Below are positions 1 to 8,726 of a stretch of 64,000 nucleotides of DNA, piece after piece. Location: the NCBI GenBank assembly GCA_963825405.1, contig CAWGTB010000003.1, positions 1,488,001 through 1,552,000 on the forward strand, in the 5' to 3' direction. A program made the position numbers and the translations under genes. The notes beneath the pieces were generated by a model. The model searched no databases. It had not been told where the DNA came from and saw only the letters and a program-made list of their open reading frames with translations. The stretch is from JACPNO01 sp963825405 (GTDB lineage: Bacteria > Acidobacteriota > Terriglobia > Bryobacterales > Bryobacteraceae). Positions within the stretch are counted from its first letter, which is position 1, and each line of letters opens with the position of its first letter.

Positions 1-357
1 ATAGCCATGCCGTGCACCATTTGAGTCAATGTAATGACCTGTCGCGGCTCCAGCGCGATTGATGCCATCCACCCCTTCAGTGCCCTGACCAGAAAGTGTG
101 CCCGCGCCCGGGGCATCAAATGTTGTGATGACGCCATCCGGTGACCGCAGAAATGCATGTGCTGCGCCATTCGAGTCAAAGTACCTTCCTGCGATGGTAC
201 CCGTCGAAGTAATACGCTGGCCTTCGGTGTCTTTGGCGCCCGGCACGTCAAACGTTACAAAAGTGAAGCTGGACGCTTGAACAGGTAGCGAGAGATATAG
301 CCCCAGGCTGCAAAGCGCTAAGGCGCGGTATTTTGCCAGCATTGTTCGGTTCTTCAC
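1..357 (-). CDS. Secreted repeat protein (HAF-type repeats), N-terminal part, runs off the window
   Basis: The frame is open from a GTG at 357 to the window edge, giving 119 residues of an incomplete protein. The GTG is preferred over the ATG at 342 because GGAGAA lies 8 bases before it. It starts with a basic n-region and a hydrophobic stretch (LALCSLGLYLSLPVQA), a likely signal peptide. Two copies of a repeat follow, each with T-F-D-x-P-G-A, G-x-I/G-A-x-x-G-x-Y, D-S-N-G-A and H-A-F/H-G-Y. This pattern matches the extracellular HAF-repeat proteins that are common in Acidobacteria. Function is unknown; a secreted beta-propeller or adhesin-like role is only a guess. The C-terminus lies outside the window. 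Confidence 0.7.
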   Translation of the reverse strand, partial: MKNRTMLAKYRALALCSLGLYLSLPVQASSFTFVTFDVPGAKDTEGQRITSTGTIAGRYFDSNGAAHAFLRSPDGVITTFDAPGAGTLSGQGTEGVDGINRAGAATGHYIDSNGARHGY

Positions 358-465
358 CGTATGAGTTCTCCATGGTTAGACGCGGGTCCCGATTCTATCC
401 TTGTCCGCCTTAGTTGGCAAACACCCATTTGGGGGGGGGGAGGGTCTCCGGGGTTTTGCGGATGC

Positions 466-500
466 CAAAAAGAAAAAAGACCGCCGGGGTTAGCGGCGGC
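466..500 (-). terminator. Rho-independent terminator of the radical SAM gene
   Basis: On the minus strand a CCGCCG/CGGCGG stem (481-486 with 494-499, 7-base loop) is followed by a T-rich tract. It begins about 30 bases after the stop codon of the radical SAM gene, as expected for an intrinsic terminator. The rest of 358-528 holds only a run of ten G (431-440) and the 5' region of the secreted repeat protein. Confidence 0.75.
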
Positions 501-528
501 CTGGTGCATTCGAATCGCTGGTAAGCGA

Positions 529-2637
529 TTAGTCTCCGAACGAGCCTACTTCTTCGCGCTCTTCCACCGGCTTAGGCGCAGGTTTGATCCCAGCGATGCC
601 GCTGAGCGGAACGAATCCGGCTTCGACCGGCTTTTCCTTCAGTACCACTTCGCGATACAGCTTGGCCATACGGGCGTTCTCGGCATCCATGCTTCAGCTT
701 TTCATCGCGCGCGCGAATCTTCTCTTCGCGGGCATTCTTGGCGATGCCCAGCTTGTCGAGGTCATGCTGCAAGCCCTTGGCTACGGCTTCGGCGTTGAGC
801 ACCAGCGAGTGTTCCTTGTTTTCGAGAGCGACATTCTTGCCGCCGGCGATGATCTCGTGGCGGCCGTGCTCTTCATACCACTTGGTGAGCGTGGCGGTCA
901 TGTGCATCTTCTCGATGATGTTGCGCCAGCCCACGCCGGTGTTGTACGCGCAGAAGGAAATTTCGCCTTCCTGCGTGGCGTAGGGAATGATGCACTGCTC
1001 GGTGCGGCGGAAATCGTAGTTGAACAGATCCTGGAACCACATTCCGGCGATGAACAGGAAGTTCCAGCGGTCGCCGCGGCGCTTCTCGATGTCGGCCATG
1101 GTGCGGTCGCCGGAAACCTTGCCGTAGTTGCGGCCGGTTGCTCCGAAGCACTTGTCGAACTTCTGCAGCAGATCGGACAGCCGGAAGTGCGTGGGCGATT
1201 GGAACGGATCGTAGTTGCGCAGCAGCGAAAGCGCCACGCCGACAATCGAGAGGAACTTGCCGCGAGCCGCGTCATTGACGCGCGCGACATCTTTGGCCAG
1301 CCGCTCGGCGTTGAGGAACTTGGTAACCGGCGCGGATTCCTTGGTTTCCTTGTCCACCATGATGGCCAGGCCGACGCCGCAGTTCGGATGGCATCCGCAG
1401 CTCAATTGTCCCCAGCCGTGCTCGGGGCCATGCACCAGATCGGCCCAATCGGAGAACGTGCTCATGAAGGAAATCGGGAACCAGTCGCGCGCGGGCTCGC
1501 CCAGGCCGGTCTGGTCTTTCACGTCGTGCGCCAGATGAGACAGCGTGTAGCGCTGGGCGTGGCGGCGATCGTCGGTGATGGCTTCGTCGCGGCCGGTGAA
1601 AGATACCGGCTGGAAGGAGCAGAACGGAATCTTCTTGGGATTGTCCAGCGCGAACTCAACGATGCGGCCCACCTGCTCGTTGTTGATGCCGTTGATGATC
1701 GTGGTAACCGGCACGATGTCGACGCCGTTGCTGTACAGGTTTTCGATCGCGCGCAGCTTCACATCGAACAGATTGCCAACCATGCGGTGCGAGTTGGCGG
1801 CGTTGCCGATGCCGTCGAACTGCAGGTACGCGTAGCGCAGCCCGGCTTCGGCGGCCTGCTTGCAAAATTCCGGACTCTTGGCGAACTCGATGCCATTGGT
1901 GGCCGCCTGCACGCTGTTGTAGCCGACTTTGCGCGAGTAGCGGACGGCGTCCAGGAAGTACGGCGAGAGCGTCGGCTCGCCACCCGAAAACTGCACCGAC
2001 ATCTGGCGGCGCGGCTTGATCGAGATGGCGTTGTCGAGCAGCGTCTGAATATCTTCCCAGGACAGTTCGTGGACGAACCCGACCTGGTTGGCGTCCATGA
2101 AGCAGGGATCGCACATCATGTTGCAGCGGTTGGTGAGATCGACGGTCAGCACCGATCCGCGGCCGTGCTTGATGGTGCTCGTGCCGTGATTGTGCAGCTT
2201 CTCGTCGTTGTGCGCCAGAATGTCGCGGCCCGGGAAAACGTCTTCCAGGTGCTTGAAGAACGCCGGTCGATGGCCATGACGTCTTCGAAGTGCCCGTGCT
2301 CGGGGCAATCCTTCACCATCAGGATCTTGCCGTCGCGCTCGATGACTTGCGCTTTGATTTCGCCGACTTTCTCGTTCAGCAGAATCTTGTAATCCAGCTT
2401 GCCGTCCAGAATCTCCTGGCGAATTTCGGGGATGCACTGGGGGCACAGCGAATCGGTCTCGCGCGGCCAGCCGAGCGGCGGCTTCGTCTTCTGGTACGAC
2501 TTGAGCAACGGCTTATCGGACCATTTCGGCGTGAAGGAAGGATTCTGGTCGATCTGGTTCAGTTTGTCAAAAACGGTCCATGCCGCTCCTGCTACGTAAG
2601 TTAGGGCTTTTTCGGCGTATTTGATCGGCTTGTGCAT
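529..2637 (-). CDS. Radical SAM protein of the Tes/MJ0619-like family (candidate tetraether or membrane-spanning lipid synthase), frame broken twice
   Basis: About 702 residues once two single-base breaks (near 2265 and near 692) are bridged. The N-terminus has a zinc/iron ribbon (CPQC near residue 65, then KDCPEHGHF), followed by the radical SAM motif CNMMCDPC, the SGGEP motif, and a C-terminal half with clustered cysteines (LSCGCHPNCG) and IPYATQEGEISFCAYNTG. This order (CxxC...CPEHG, CxxxCxxC, extra Cys cluster) is that of the MJ0619/Tes group. Archaeal Tes joins two lipid tails through sp3 carbons to make membrane-spanning tetraethers, and acidobacteria make brGDGT and iso-diabolic acid lipids. 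Assigning this gene to that chemistry is inference; another radical SAM reaction is possible. The ending MDAENARMAK...EVGSFGD is supplied by the third frame. An intrinsic terminator follows. Confidence 0.72.
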
Positions 2638-2781
2638 AATCCTCTTCTCGTCGACGTAGGGTAAAGTCCGGACCCGGATAAGACGCCAGTATAGCGTTTC
2701 CCGGCCCCAAGGCGGACAAAAATGAATTAAGCTGCTTCTTTTCTTGCTTGTATGGGGAACTAGGCCGGTTGAACGGGACGG

Positions 2782-3701
2782 CTAGACGGTATCAAAGACC
2801 CCTACCTGGTCAACATTCAGGACGATATCACCCTCTTGATCGAATTCGAAGGCCGGTTTGAAGCGCGCTTTCCAGGTCAATTCATCGTAGCGGTAGGAAT
2901 AGCGGGCATGGACCACCTGGCTGAAAGTGTCGTCAAAACCTTTGATGAGAACCAGCACTTCGGCCTGCAGCCGCTCCAAATCCTGCGGCGTCCGGCCGTA
3001 GAAGGGGCTGTCGTGTTCGATGGGGTGGACCAGGGTCCAGGTGAGCGGCAGGAAGTAAACTTTGTGACGCTCGAGTTTCAGGAGCTTGAAATTCCGTTTG
3101 AGTTGGCCCGGGCGGGCCTTCGACAGTCATCAGCAGCATGGTGGCTTCGAGCTCCATCAACATGTTGACGCGCCGATTGACGATCCGAAGCTGCAAACTT
3201 TCGCCATTCTGATAAGGCGCGACGAGCATCCGGTGGCTGAAACCGATTCTGGCCGACGGCCGCGAAACACGCCCGAACAGCAGGCCGGTAGCCAGCGCGA
3301 AGCCCATCAATCCGACCATGGCTTCGAGCGCCGCCACTACATTCGCCCCGACGCCGTGGGGTGAGAGACTGCCGTAGCCCACCGTGGTCAGCGTGTGGGC
3401 GCTAAAGAAAAATGCGTTCAGGAAGTGCTCGAACGGCAAGTCCGGATCGGCCCCGTGCAAGGCTGCCGGGACCGAGCGCAAAGTAGATGGCCGCAAAAAC
3501 GGTGTTCACCGCCACGTAAGCGGCGAAGATGATGCCCAGAAATCCTGGCCACGGGATGTTGATCAAATGCAGGTAGGGATGGACGTCGCGCCACGTGGTG
3601 CCGCGGCGATGGACGTTGAAGCTGCCGTCGTCATTGATGGCGCGGCGGAGGGGAGCGATGAATTGCTGAGTTAAGCCTGGATCAAAAGTCGGCGTCTCCA
3701 T
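2782..3701 (-). CDS. Inward-rectifier potassium channel (KirBac type), frame broken twice
   Basis: Three adjoining frame segments together give a complete KirBac protein. The first holds the slide helix and TM1 (IPWPGFLGIIFAAYVAVNTV). The second holds the pore helix, selectivity filter TVGYG, TM2 and the first strands of the cytoplasmic domain (MLVAPYQNGESLQLRIVN, a typical Kir motif). The third holds the remaining IRK domain (LPLTWTLVHPI, then DSPFYG and the C-terminal strands). The breaks lie near 3480 and 3110, and each is mended by one base. The protein conducts K+ across the inner membrane; the gating ligand is not evident. Because both breaks are single-base and all family motifs survive, a sequencing indel is as likely as a true pseudogene. 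Confidence 0.85.
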
Positions 3702-3709
3702 GACCTAAA

Positions 3710-4534
3710 TTACAGCAAACTGGCGTACCAATGAATCACTTTTTCGCCTTCGAGCGCGACGAAAATTCCGGCCGCGGCCAGAAATGTTCCGAAAGGCAAC
3801 TGGTAAGAATTCGGGTCCTGCTTGGTGACTTTGAGGTAGGTGTAGCCGATCAGGGAGCCTACGAGCGAGCCCAGAATCAGGATTAGCAGCGACGCGCGTA
3901 AGCCGAGAAACGCTCCCATCATGGCCATCATTTTGACATCGCCAAGGCCCAGGCCTTCCTTGCCGCGAAGCTTTTCGAACAGGGTCGCGACAGCCCACAG
4001 AATCAGCGTGGGGATGGCCGCGCCCGCCACCGATTCGGCCACCGACAGCCACCGCGGGTCCCAGGCTCCGGCGTAGCGGAACAGAATGGCGTGGGCAACG
4101 ATATCTTTCACGGGCACGAACCAGGCGAACGCCAGACCTACCACGGTTCCGCCCAGAGTGAATTCGTCAGGAAGAATGCGCTCTTCCAGATCGGTGAACA
4201 GCATGCCGACCAGGAGCGCGCAGAACAGGCAGAGCTTCACCGCCAGCAGGCCCGGGCCGAGCGCGATCACGATCAGGAAAAACAGCAGGCCCGTGATCAG
4301 CTCGACCGCCGGGTAGCGCCACGGAATGCGGGCGCCGCAATGCCGGCAGCGGGCTTTGAGCCGGACATAACTCACCAGCGGAATGTTGTCGTACCAGGCG
4401 ATTTGCTTTTCGCATTCCGGGCAGTGGGAGCGCGGACGCACGACGGAGAGATCGCGCGGCAGCCGGTAAATACACACGTTGAGGAAGCTGCCGATCAGCA
4501 AGCCGAAGGCGAAGGCCAGGAGAGCTTCGAGCAT
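3710..4534 (-). CDS. pilD: Prepilin peptidase / N-methyltransferase (A24 family)
   Basis: 274 residues with several membrane segments. The N-terminal domain has GSFLNVCIYRLP and a two-CxxC zinc site (HCPEC, CRHCG). The two catalytic aspartates of A24 peptidases are visible in FTDLEERILPD and GLGLGDVKM. The enzyme cleaves type IV prepilin/pseudopilin leaders and methylates the new N-terminus at the inner membrane. The gene directly abuts the glycosyltransferase behind it with no spacer, so the two are probably cotranscribed. No pilin genes are present in the window. Confidence 0.93.
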   Translation of the reverse strand: MLEALLAFAFGLLIGSFLNVCIYRLPRDLSVVRPRSHCPECEKQIAWYDNIPLVSYVRLKARCRHCGARIPWRYPAVELITGLLFFLIVIALGPGLLAVKLCLFCALLVGMLFTDLEERILPDEFTLGGTVVGLAFAWFVPVKDIVAHAILFRYAGAWDPRWLSVAESVAGAAIPTLILWAVATLFEKLRGKEGLGLGDVKMMAMMGAFLGLRASLLILILGSLVGSLIGYTYLKVTKQDPNSYQLPFGTFLAAAGIFVALEGEKVIHWYASLL

Positions 4535-5425
4535 TCAGCCTATCTTCTCGTAAACCGCGATGGTACGTGCAATCATTTGCTCCACCGTGAATTGCTGCTC
4601 GACCTGCGCGCGTGCGTTCTGGGCGAGAGAGCGTGCCAGTTGCGGGTCCTCGCGTAAGCGCCGGATGGCGGCGGCAACTTCGGCGGCAGAATTTTCCGTG
4701 ATCAGGCCGGTGCGCTCATGCTCGACGATTTCGAGCAGCCCGCCGGCGTTGGACACGATCACCGGTACCCCCGCCGCCATGGCCAGCAGCACTGCCGAGC
4801 CCAAGCCTTCGGACTTCGTCAGGTAGACAAATGAAGCTGCTTGGCCGAGGTCATTTTCCAAATTGCGCGAGAGTAGCACAGGCGCGCCGGCCATCTTTGC
4901 AGCTTCGAGCGCAAGGGCTGTGCCTTTGCCGGCATCGGCTAGATCCAGAATGACAATGCGGTCGCCGCCGCTGCGGAGCGGTTGCAGCGGCACGCCGTCA
5001 TGAACTACGGAAATTTTGGATGCCGGCACGCCTCCCGCTTCAAGCACCCGCTTCACGAATTCCGAAACGGCGATATAGTGAGCCGCGCGCTTGTACTTCC
5101 AGTGCGAAGCTGGATTGCGTTGCAGCGGGAACGCCACCCGCCGCGAAACGACGAGACGCTTCGCCGCCAAGCCCGCCGCCAAAGTGTGCGAGCGGCCATC
5201 GTGAGCATGGACGATGTCGGCATCTGACGCAAGTGACACCAGCGTGGAAAGCTTCAGCGGCCGCACGTCGAGCGAGACCTTGCGCAGCGCTTCCGCAAGC
5301 GGCGCTCCGGCGCGGGCTAGCAGGGTGACGTCGTGGCCAGCCGCGCGCAGCCCTTCGAGCAAACGCAGCACCTGCCATTGGCCGCCGCGTATTTCGCGCC
5401 CGGAGTCCAGATGCAGAATACGCAT
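4535..5425 (-). CDS. Glycosyltransferase, GT4-like (GT-B fold)
   Basis: 296 residues. The N-terminal Rossmann half starts MRILHLDSG and has GGQWQVLRLLEGL; the C-terminal half carries SEGLGSAVLLAMAAGVPVI and SNAGGLLEIVE, the glycine-rich and glutamate nucleotide-sugar-binding region of GT4 enzymes. It is shorter than most GT4 enzymes because the linker between the domains is compact. The lineup with a GT2 enzyme upstream suggests LPS or other cell-surface glycan assembly; the sugar is unknown. Its start context, GCTGATGCG-x-ATTCT-x-CAT, is closely repeated at the start of the next gene upstream (6128). Confidence 0.85.
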   Translation of the reverse strand: MRILHLDSGREIRGGQWQVLRLLEGLRAAGHDVTLLARAGAPLAEALRKVSLDVRPLKLSTLVSLASDADIVHAHDGRSHTLAAGLAAKRLVVSRRVAFPLQRNPASHWKYKRAAHYIAVSEFVKRVLEAGGVPASKISVVHDGVPLQPLRSGGDRIVILDLADAGKGTALALEAAKMAGAPVLLSRNLENDLGQAASFVYLTKSEGLGSAVLLAMAAGVPVIVSNAGGLLEIVEHERTGLITENSAAEVAAAIRRLREDPQLARSLAQNARAQVEQQFTVEQMIARTIAVYEKIG

Positions 5426-5459
5426 CAGCTATCCCTCGGGCTTGATCGGGGAGTGCGTC

Positions 5460-6128
5460 TCATGGAACGGCATCGAGTCTATCTGGCTCAGTTCGAATCG
5501 AGCTGTCCCTCAGATCCAGTAATAGCTTCGCGCCTGGATCCCGCACGTCCACCTTGCCGGACATGAGGAGCCCGGATTCGTTCATCACGGAAATTAGAAA
5601 AGATCCTGGCGTCAGATTAACAACGCGAAACTCACCGTTTGGGTCGACCTCAGCGGTCAGGTCGCCGTCGAGATAGATGCCGTAGAGCTTGATCCACATT
5701 GTGCCGTGAGTAGGTGTCGGCAGGGATTTGATGGAGCCCTTCAGGATCGGAGCTTTGCCAGGTAGATAGTCAATATGAAAGCGGGTACTAGCTAGAACAA
5801 TGAAGGAGTAGTCATGGGACACAAGCACTTGGCGGCGGATCGGCCCTAAGCTCTCGCACTGGACGTGCACCCAGTACGTTCCGAAAGGTATTCCTACGGC
5901 AACGGACTTATCGAACCGGCTCGCAAACTCATGACCAGAGTCGTCTTTGAATCCCACAACTCGAAAAGGGAGATACGATCCAAAAGTATCTACAGCTACG
6001 ATTCGCACGGTAGCTTTGGGATCGGCGGCCGACAACTGAATCACGAGTAGAGTTAGGCAAACCGCAACTACGCCCACAGTTAGGCTTACGTGTCTGGCCC
6101 TGCAAGTATCCGAATGAAGAATGCGCAT
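5460..6128 (-). CDS. Small secreted beta-sandwich-like protein, paralogue of the gene at 10769
   Basis: 222 residues with a hydrophobic signal segment (VSLTVGVVAVCLTLLVIQLSA). The body is beta-rich: ATVRIVAVDTFGSYLPFRVV, IPFGTYWVHV, then FRVVNLTPGSFLISVMNESGLL. Position for position it resembles the product at 10769-11416 (VVLRVVDESGKSVPYKI, LPFGKYSFTL, FRIYEYLKGPFTLSVVRNGEFL), so the two form a small family. The C-terminal part recalls carboxypeptidase regulatory-like domains. The ATG shares one base with the TGA of the GT2 gene. The start context duplicates that of the following glycosyltransferase, which suggests this gene was inserted between two neighbours. No function can be assigned. 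Confidence 0.65.
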   Translation of the reverse strand: MRILHSDTCRARHVSLTVGVVAVCLTLLVIQLSAADPKATVRIVAVDTFGSYLPFRVVGFKDDSGHEFASRFDKSVAVGIPFGTYWVHVQCESLGPIRRQVLVSHDYSFIVLASTRFHIDYLPGKAPILKGSIKSLPTPTHGTMWIKLYGIYLDGDLTAEVDPNGEFRVVNLTPGSFLISVMNESGLLMSGKVDVRDPGAKLLLDLRDSSIRTEPDRLDAVP

Positions 6129-6865
6129 CAGCTCATGTTCCGCGCTTTCGCATATTTGAGGAACGTATAGAGCGCGGCCATGTTGGCGATCGTCAGGCCT
6201 TCCAGGCCATCCAGAAAACCACGCTGCAGGAAGTAAGAGCGCACGAAAGTCCAGGCGGGATCGAGAATCAGGTGGCGCGACGAAATCTTGACCTTGCGAA
6301 AAACCAGCTCTTCCGCGGCTAAGGTCGTGTAGCGGTCCATGGTCTTGAGGTGCTCGGAGAGTGAAGTGCAGGTGAAGTGCAGCAGGTTGGACTCCAGGCG
6401 TCCGATCGTACCGGAAACTTCCACGCTCTCGTGCACGAAATCGCCAACCCAACGCGCTTTGCGGCGGTCGTAGAGGCGGATTTTGAGATCCGGATACCAG
6501 CCGCTGTGCAGAATCCAGCGCCCCAGATATTGCGCCAGGCGTGGCATGCGATAGGCGTCGTGGGTCGGCCCCTTCTTCTTGAGGGTCCAGATTTCGCCTT
6601 CGAGCGCCTCGCTCAACGCTTCATCGGCGTCGAGAGAGAGAATCCAATCGTGGGTGGCCTGGTCGGAGGCGTAATTTTTTTGCGCCTTATATCCCAGCCA
6701 GTTGCTCTCGATGACGCGCACGCCCAGGTTGGTAGCGAGTTCCACGGTGCGGTCGGTCGAGCCGCTGTCGACCACCAGGATTTCGTCCACGCAGCGCAGG
6801 CTTTCAATGGCGCGCACGATGTTGCGCTCCTCGTTGCAGGCGATGATGGTGGCGGTGATCTTCAT
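6128..6865 (-). CDS. Glycosyltransferase family 2 (WaaE/KdtX-like)
   Basis: 245 residues, a typical length for this LPS-type GT2 group. Visible motifs are ATIIACNEERNI at the N-terminus, VVDSGSTDRT (nucleotide-sugar site), LSLDADE (the metal-binding D-x-D), and the downstream WYPDLKIRLYDRR and HESVEV motifs of WaaE-like enzymes. It probably adds a sugar to lipooligosaccharide core or another envelope glycan on the cytoplasmic side. The neighbouring GT4 enzyme and the inserted secreted-protein gene lie downstream on the same strand. Confidence 0.87.
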   Translation of the reverse strand: MKITATIIACNEERNIVRAIESLRCVDEILVVDSGSTDRTVELATNLGVRVIESNWLGYKAQKNYASDQATHDWILSLDADEALSEALEGEIWTLKKKGPTHDAYRMPRLAQYLGRWILHSGWYPDLKIRLYDRRKARWVGDFVHESVEVSGTIGRLESNLLHFTCTSLSEHLKTMDRYTTLAAEELVFRKVKISSRHLILDPAWTFVRSYFLQRGFLDGLEGLTIANMAALYTFLKYAKARNMS

Positions 6866-6875
6866 GCAGCGCGGG

Positions 6876-7847
6876 TTAGAGGCCGGATGTCGAGATGGGC
6901 GCCAAGGTGAAGCAAAGCAGGAAGATCGCCAGCGCCAGATAGCCTAGCTTTCTGCGGCCGGGGCTCAATTCGGCATCGTCGTAGATGGCCGGGTGGCGCA
7001 TGCCGAAGAAAAACAGCAGCACCGCCCATAGCAGCCAGCCATACCAGAACACGATCCCGATCGGCACCAGCGCCATGACGAAAACGCGCGAGAGAAAGCG
7101 GTGATGCTTGCCCGCCATGGCGTAGAGAATGTGTCCGCCGTCCAGTTGCCCGATGGGCAGCAGGTTGAGCGCGGTGGCCAGCAGGCCGATCCACGCGGCG
7201 CGCGCCACCGGATGCAGGTAGATATCGGCAGTGGCGACGCCGGGAAATATCGCGCGCTCAAGCAGCCAGAGCATCGGCGGCGTCCCGAAAGTCAGAACGC
7301 CATGATGCGCGATGCCTGGAATGATTTTGGAAAATGCCAGACCAATGGCCAGTGCCGGCAGCAGAAAAACAAAGCCTGCTATCGGGCCGGCTATGCCCAC
7401 GTCGAACAACGCCCGCTTGGTGTAAATCGGCGTGCGGATGCGAATGAAAGCTCCCAGCGTTCCAGTGAATGTCGGCGCGGGCAGAAAAAAGGGCAGGCTG
7501 GCATCCAGTCCGTAATACACGCAAGCCAGATAATGCCCGAATTCGTGCGCTGTCAGGATCGTGAGCAGGGTCAGCGAGAACGGCAAGCCTTTGAGCAGCG
7601 CCGCCGGATGTCCCCACCACATAACGAGCGCGGCCCAATCGCGATCGAAATCGAAGAAGGGCAAGTTGTGATCGAAGTTGTCCTGGATGCGGGCGCCCAC
7701 CAGCGTGGTGCTGGCCACTGTCAGCGCGAACAATAGAAGGTGCAGCCAGTATTTGTGGTGGCGCTCGACGGCAACACGGCCCCGGAATTCGATGCCGTTG
7801 CTAGCCAGGGCGGGTTGGTAAACCGGTGAAAGGTCGTCAGGTGCCAC
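6876..7847 (-). CDS. Site-2 protease family intramembrane metalloprotease (M50)
   Basis: 323 residues, polytopic. The zinc-binding HEFGHY lies in the helix TLLTILTAHEFGHYLACVYYG, and the third ligand lies in LLPIGQLDGGHI, the N-x-x-P-x-x-x-L-D-G-G motif of M50 proteases. It would cleave membrane-anchored substrates within the bilayer. There is no PDZ domain, unlike RseP. The substrate is unknown. The gene ends ten bases before the GT2 gene and may be in the same transcript. Confidence 0.88.
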   Translation of the reverse strand: MAPDDLSPVYQPALASNGIEFRGRVAVERHHKYWLHLLLFALTVASTTLVGARIQDNFDHNLPFFDFDRDWAALVMWWGHPAALLKGLPFSLTLLTILTAHEFGHYLACVYYGLDASLPFFLPAPTFTGTLGAFIRIRTPIYTKRALFDVGIAGPIAGFVFLLPALAIGLAFSKIIPGIAHHGVLTFGTPPMLWLLERAIFPGVATADIYLHPVARAAWIGLLATALNLLPIGQLDGGHILYAMAGKHHRFLSRVFVMALVPIGIVFWYGWLLWAVLLFFFGMRHPAIYDDAELSPGRRKLGYLALAIFLLCFTLAPISTSGL

Positions 7848-7873
7848 GTCGGCCTTTGGTCGGCGGCCCGGTT

Positions 7874-8143
7874 CTACTGCAGCGTCTGTAATTCCTTGCC
7901 GGGCTTGAAGCGCACTGCCTTGCCGGGCGGGATAGAGACTTCGGCGCCGGTTCGCGGATTGCGCCCGATGCCGGTCTTTCGCGGCTTGACATTGAAGACG
8001 CCAAACCCGCGCAACTCGATCCGGTCACCCTGCTCGAGTGCTTTCTTCATGGTCTCAAAGACCGTTTCTACGGCCATTTCCGCCTTGGTCTTGGTGATGC
8101 CGGTTTTGTTGACCACTTCGTTGATGATGTCGAGTTTTATCAA
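7874..8143 (-). CDS. HU/IHF-family DNA-binding protein
   Basis: The start is taken as TTG at 8143 because GGAGGGT lies about 6 bases before it and the product then begins MIKLDIINEVV, the family's usual N-terminus, with 89 residues. The frame is open further upstream (to 8173), but that would add ten atypical residues. The DNA-binding arm carries GFGVFNVKPRKTGIGRNPRTG, with the intercalating-proline region RNPRTG, followed by IPPGKAVRFKPGKELQ. It acts as a nucleoid-associated dimer that bends DNA. Confidence 0.92.
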   Translation of the reverse strand: MIKLDIINEVVNKTGITKTKAEMAVETVFETMKKALEQGDRIELRGFGVFNVKPRKTGIGRNPRTGAEVSIPPGKAVRFKPGKELQTLQ

Positions 8144-8194
8144 GCGCGTACCCTCCGAGAAGGTCAACATCATGATAAGATTAGGCTTATCGGG

Positions 8195-8704
8195 ATGTCA
8201 AGCCAACCCCTCGAACGCCCTGACGAAGCCCCCCTGCTAACGGGTGAACACTTCCGTCGCGTCTGCGGGCGCTTTGCCACTGGGATCACGGTAGTCACTG
8301 CGATGGACCATGACGGAAATCCGCATGGCATGACTGCTAATTCCTTTACTTCCGTGTCGCTTGAGCCGCCGCTGGTTTTGGTATGCGTCGATCACAGGGC
8401 GAAGATGTTGGAGACGCTGAAGAGGGCGGATAGGTTCGGAATCAACGTCCTGAGCGAAGTGCAGCGCGACCTTTCGCAGGCGTTTGCGCGCCGGGGTGAG
8501 AACCGTTTTGACGGCGTCGAATGGCATGCCGGGCAGACTGGCGTGCCACTGTTGCCGGGAGCGCTGGCTTGGCTGGAATGTGCGCTGGTGAATGCGGTGA
8601 ATGCCGGCGATCACGCCATCCTGATTGCTCGAGTCGACCATGCCGCGTGCCACGAAGGCCGGCCGCTGCTGTACTTTGCCAGCGCCTACGAACACCTGCG
8701 GTGA
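8195..8704 (+). CDS. Flavin reductase-like FMN-binding protein
   Basis: 169 residues. FRRVCGRFATGITVVTAMD, GMTANSFTSVSLEPPLVLVCVD and the later FDGVEWHAGQTGVPLL are hallmarks of the flavin reductase domain (FMN-binding split barrel). Such proteins use NAD(P)H to reduce FMN/FAD for a partner monooxygenase, though many are of unknown role. No monooxygenase partner is adjacent. It is divergent from HU and 22 bases ahead of the M3 peptidase gene, so it may share that transcript. Confidence 0.88.
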   Translation: MSSQPLERPDEAPLLTGEHFRRVCGRFATGITVVTAMDHDGNPHGMTANSFTSVSLEPPLVLVCVDHRAKMLETLKRADRFGINVLSEVQRDLSQAFARRGENRFDGVEWHAGQTGVPLLPGALAWLECALVNAVNAGDHAILIARVDHAACHEGRPLLYFASAYEHLR

Positions 8705-8726
8705 GGCCCGCTGCTAAGCTAAATCG

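Noticed and set aside
584..2392. A 600-codon open frame on the plus strand opposite the radical SAM gene
   Set aside because: Its translation is low-complexity and shows no family motif, while the minus strand carries full radical SAM signatures. High-G+C genes often leave long antisense frames.
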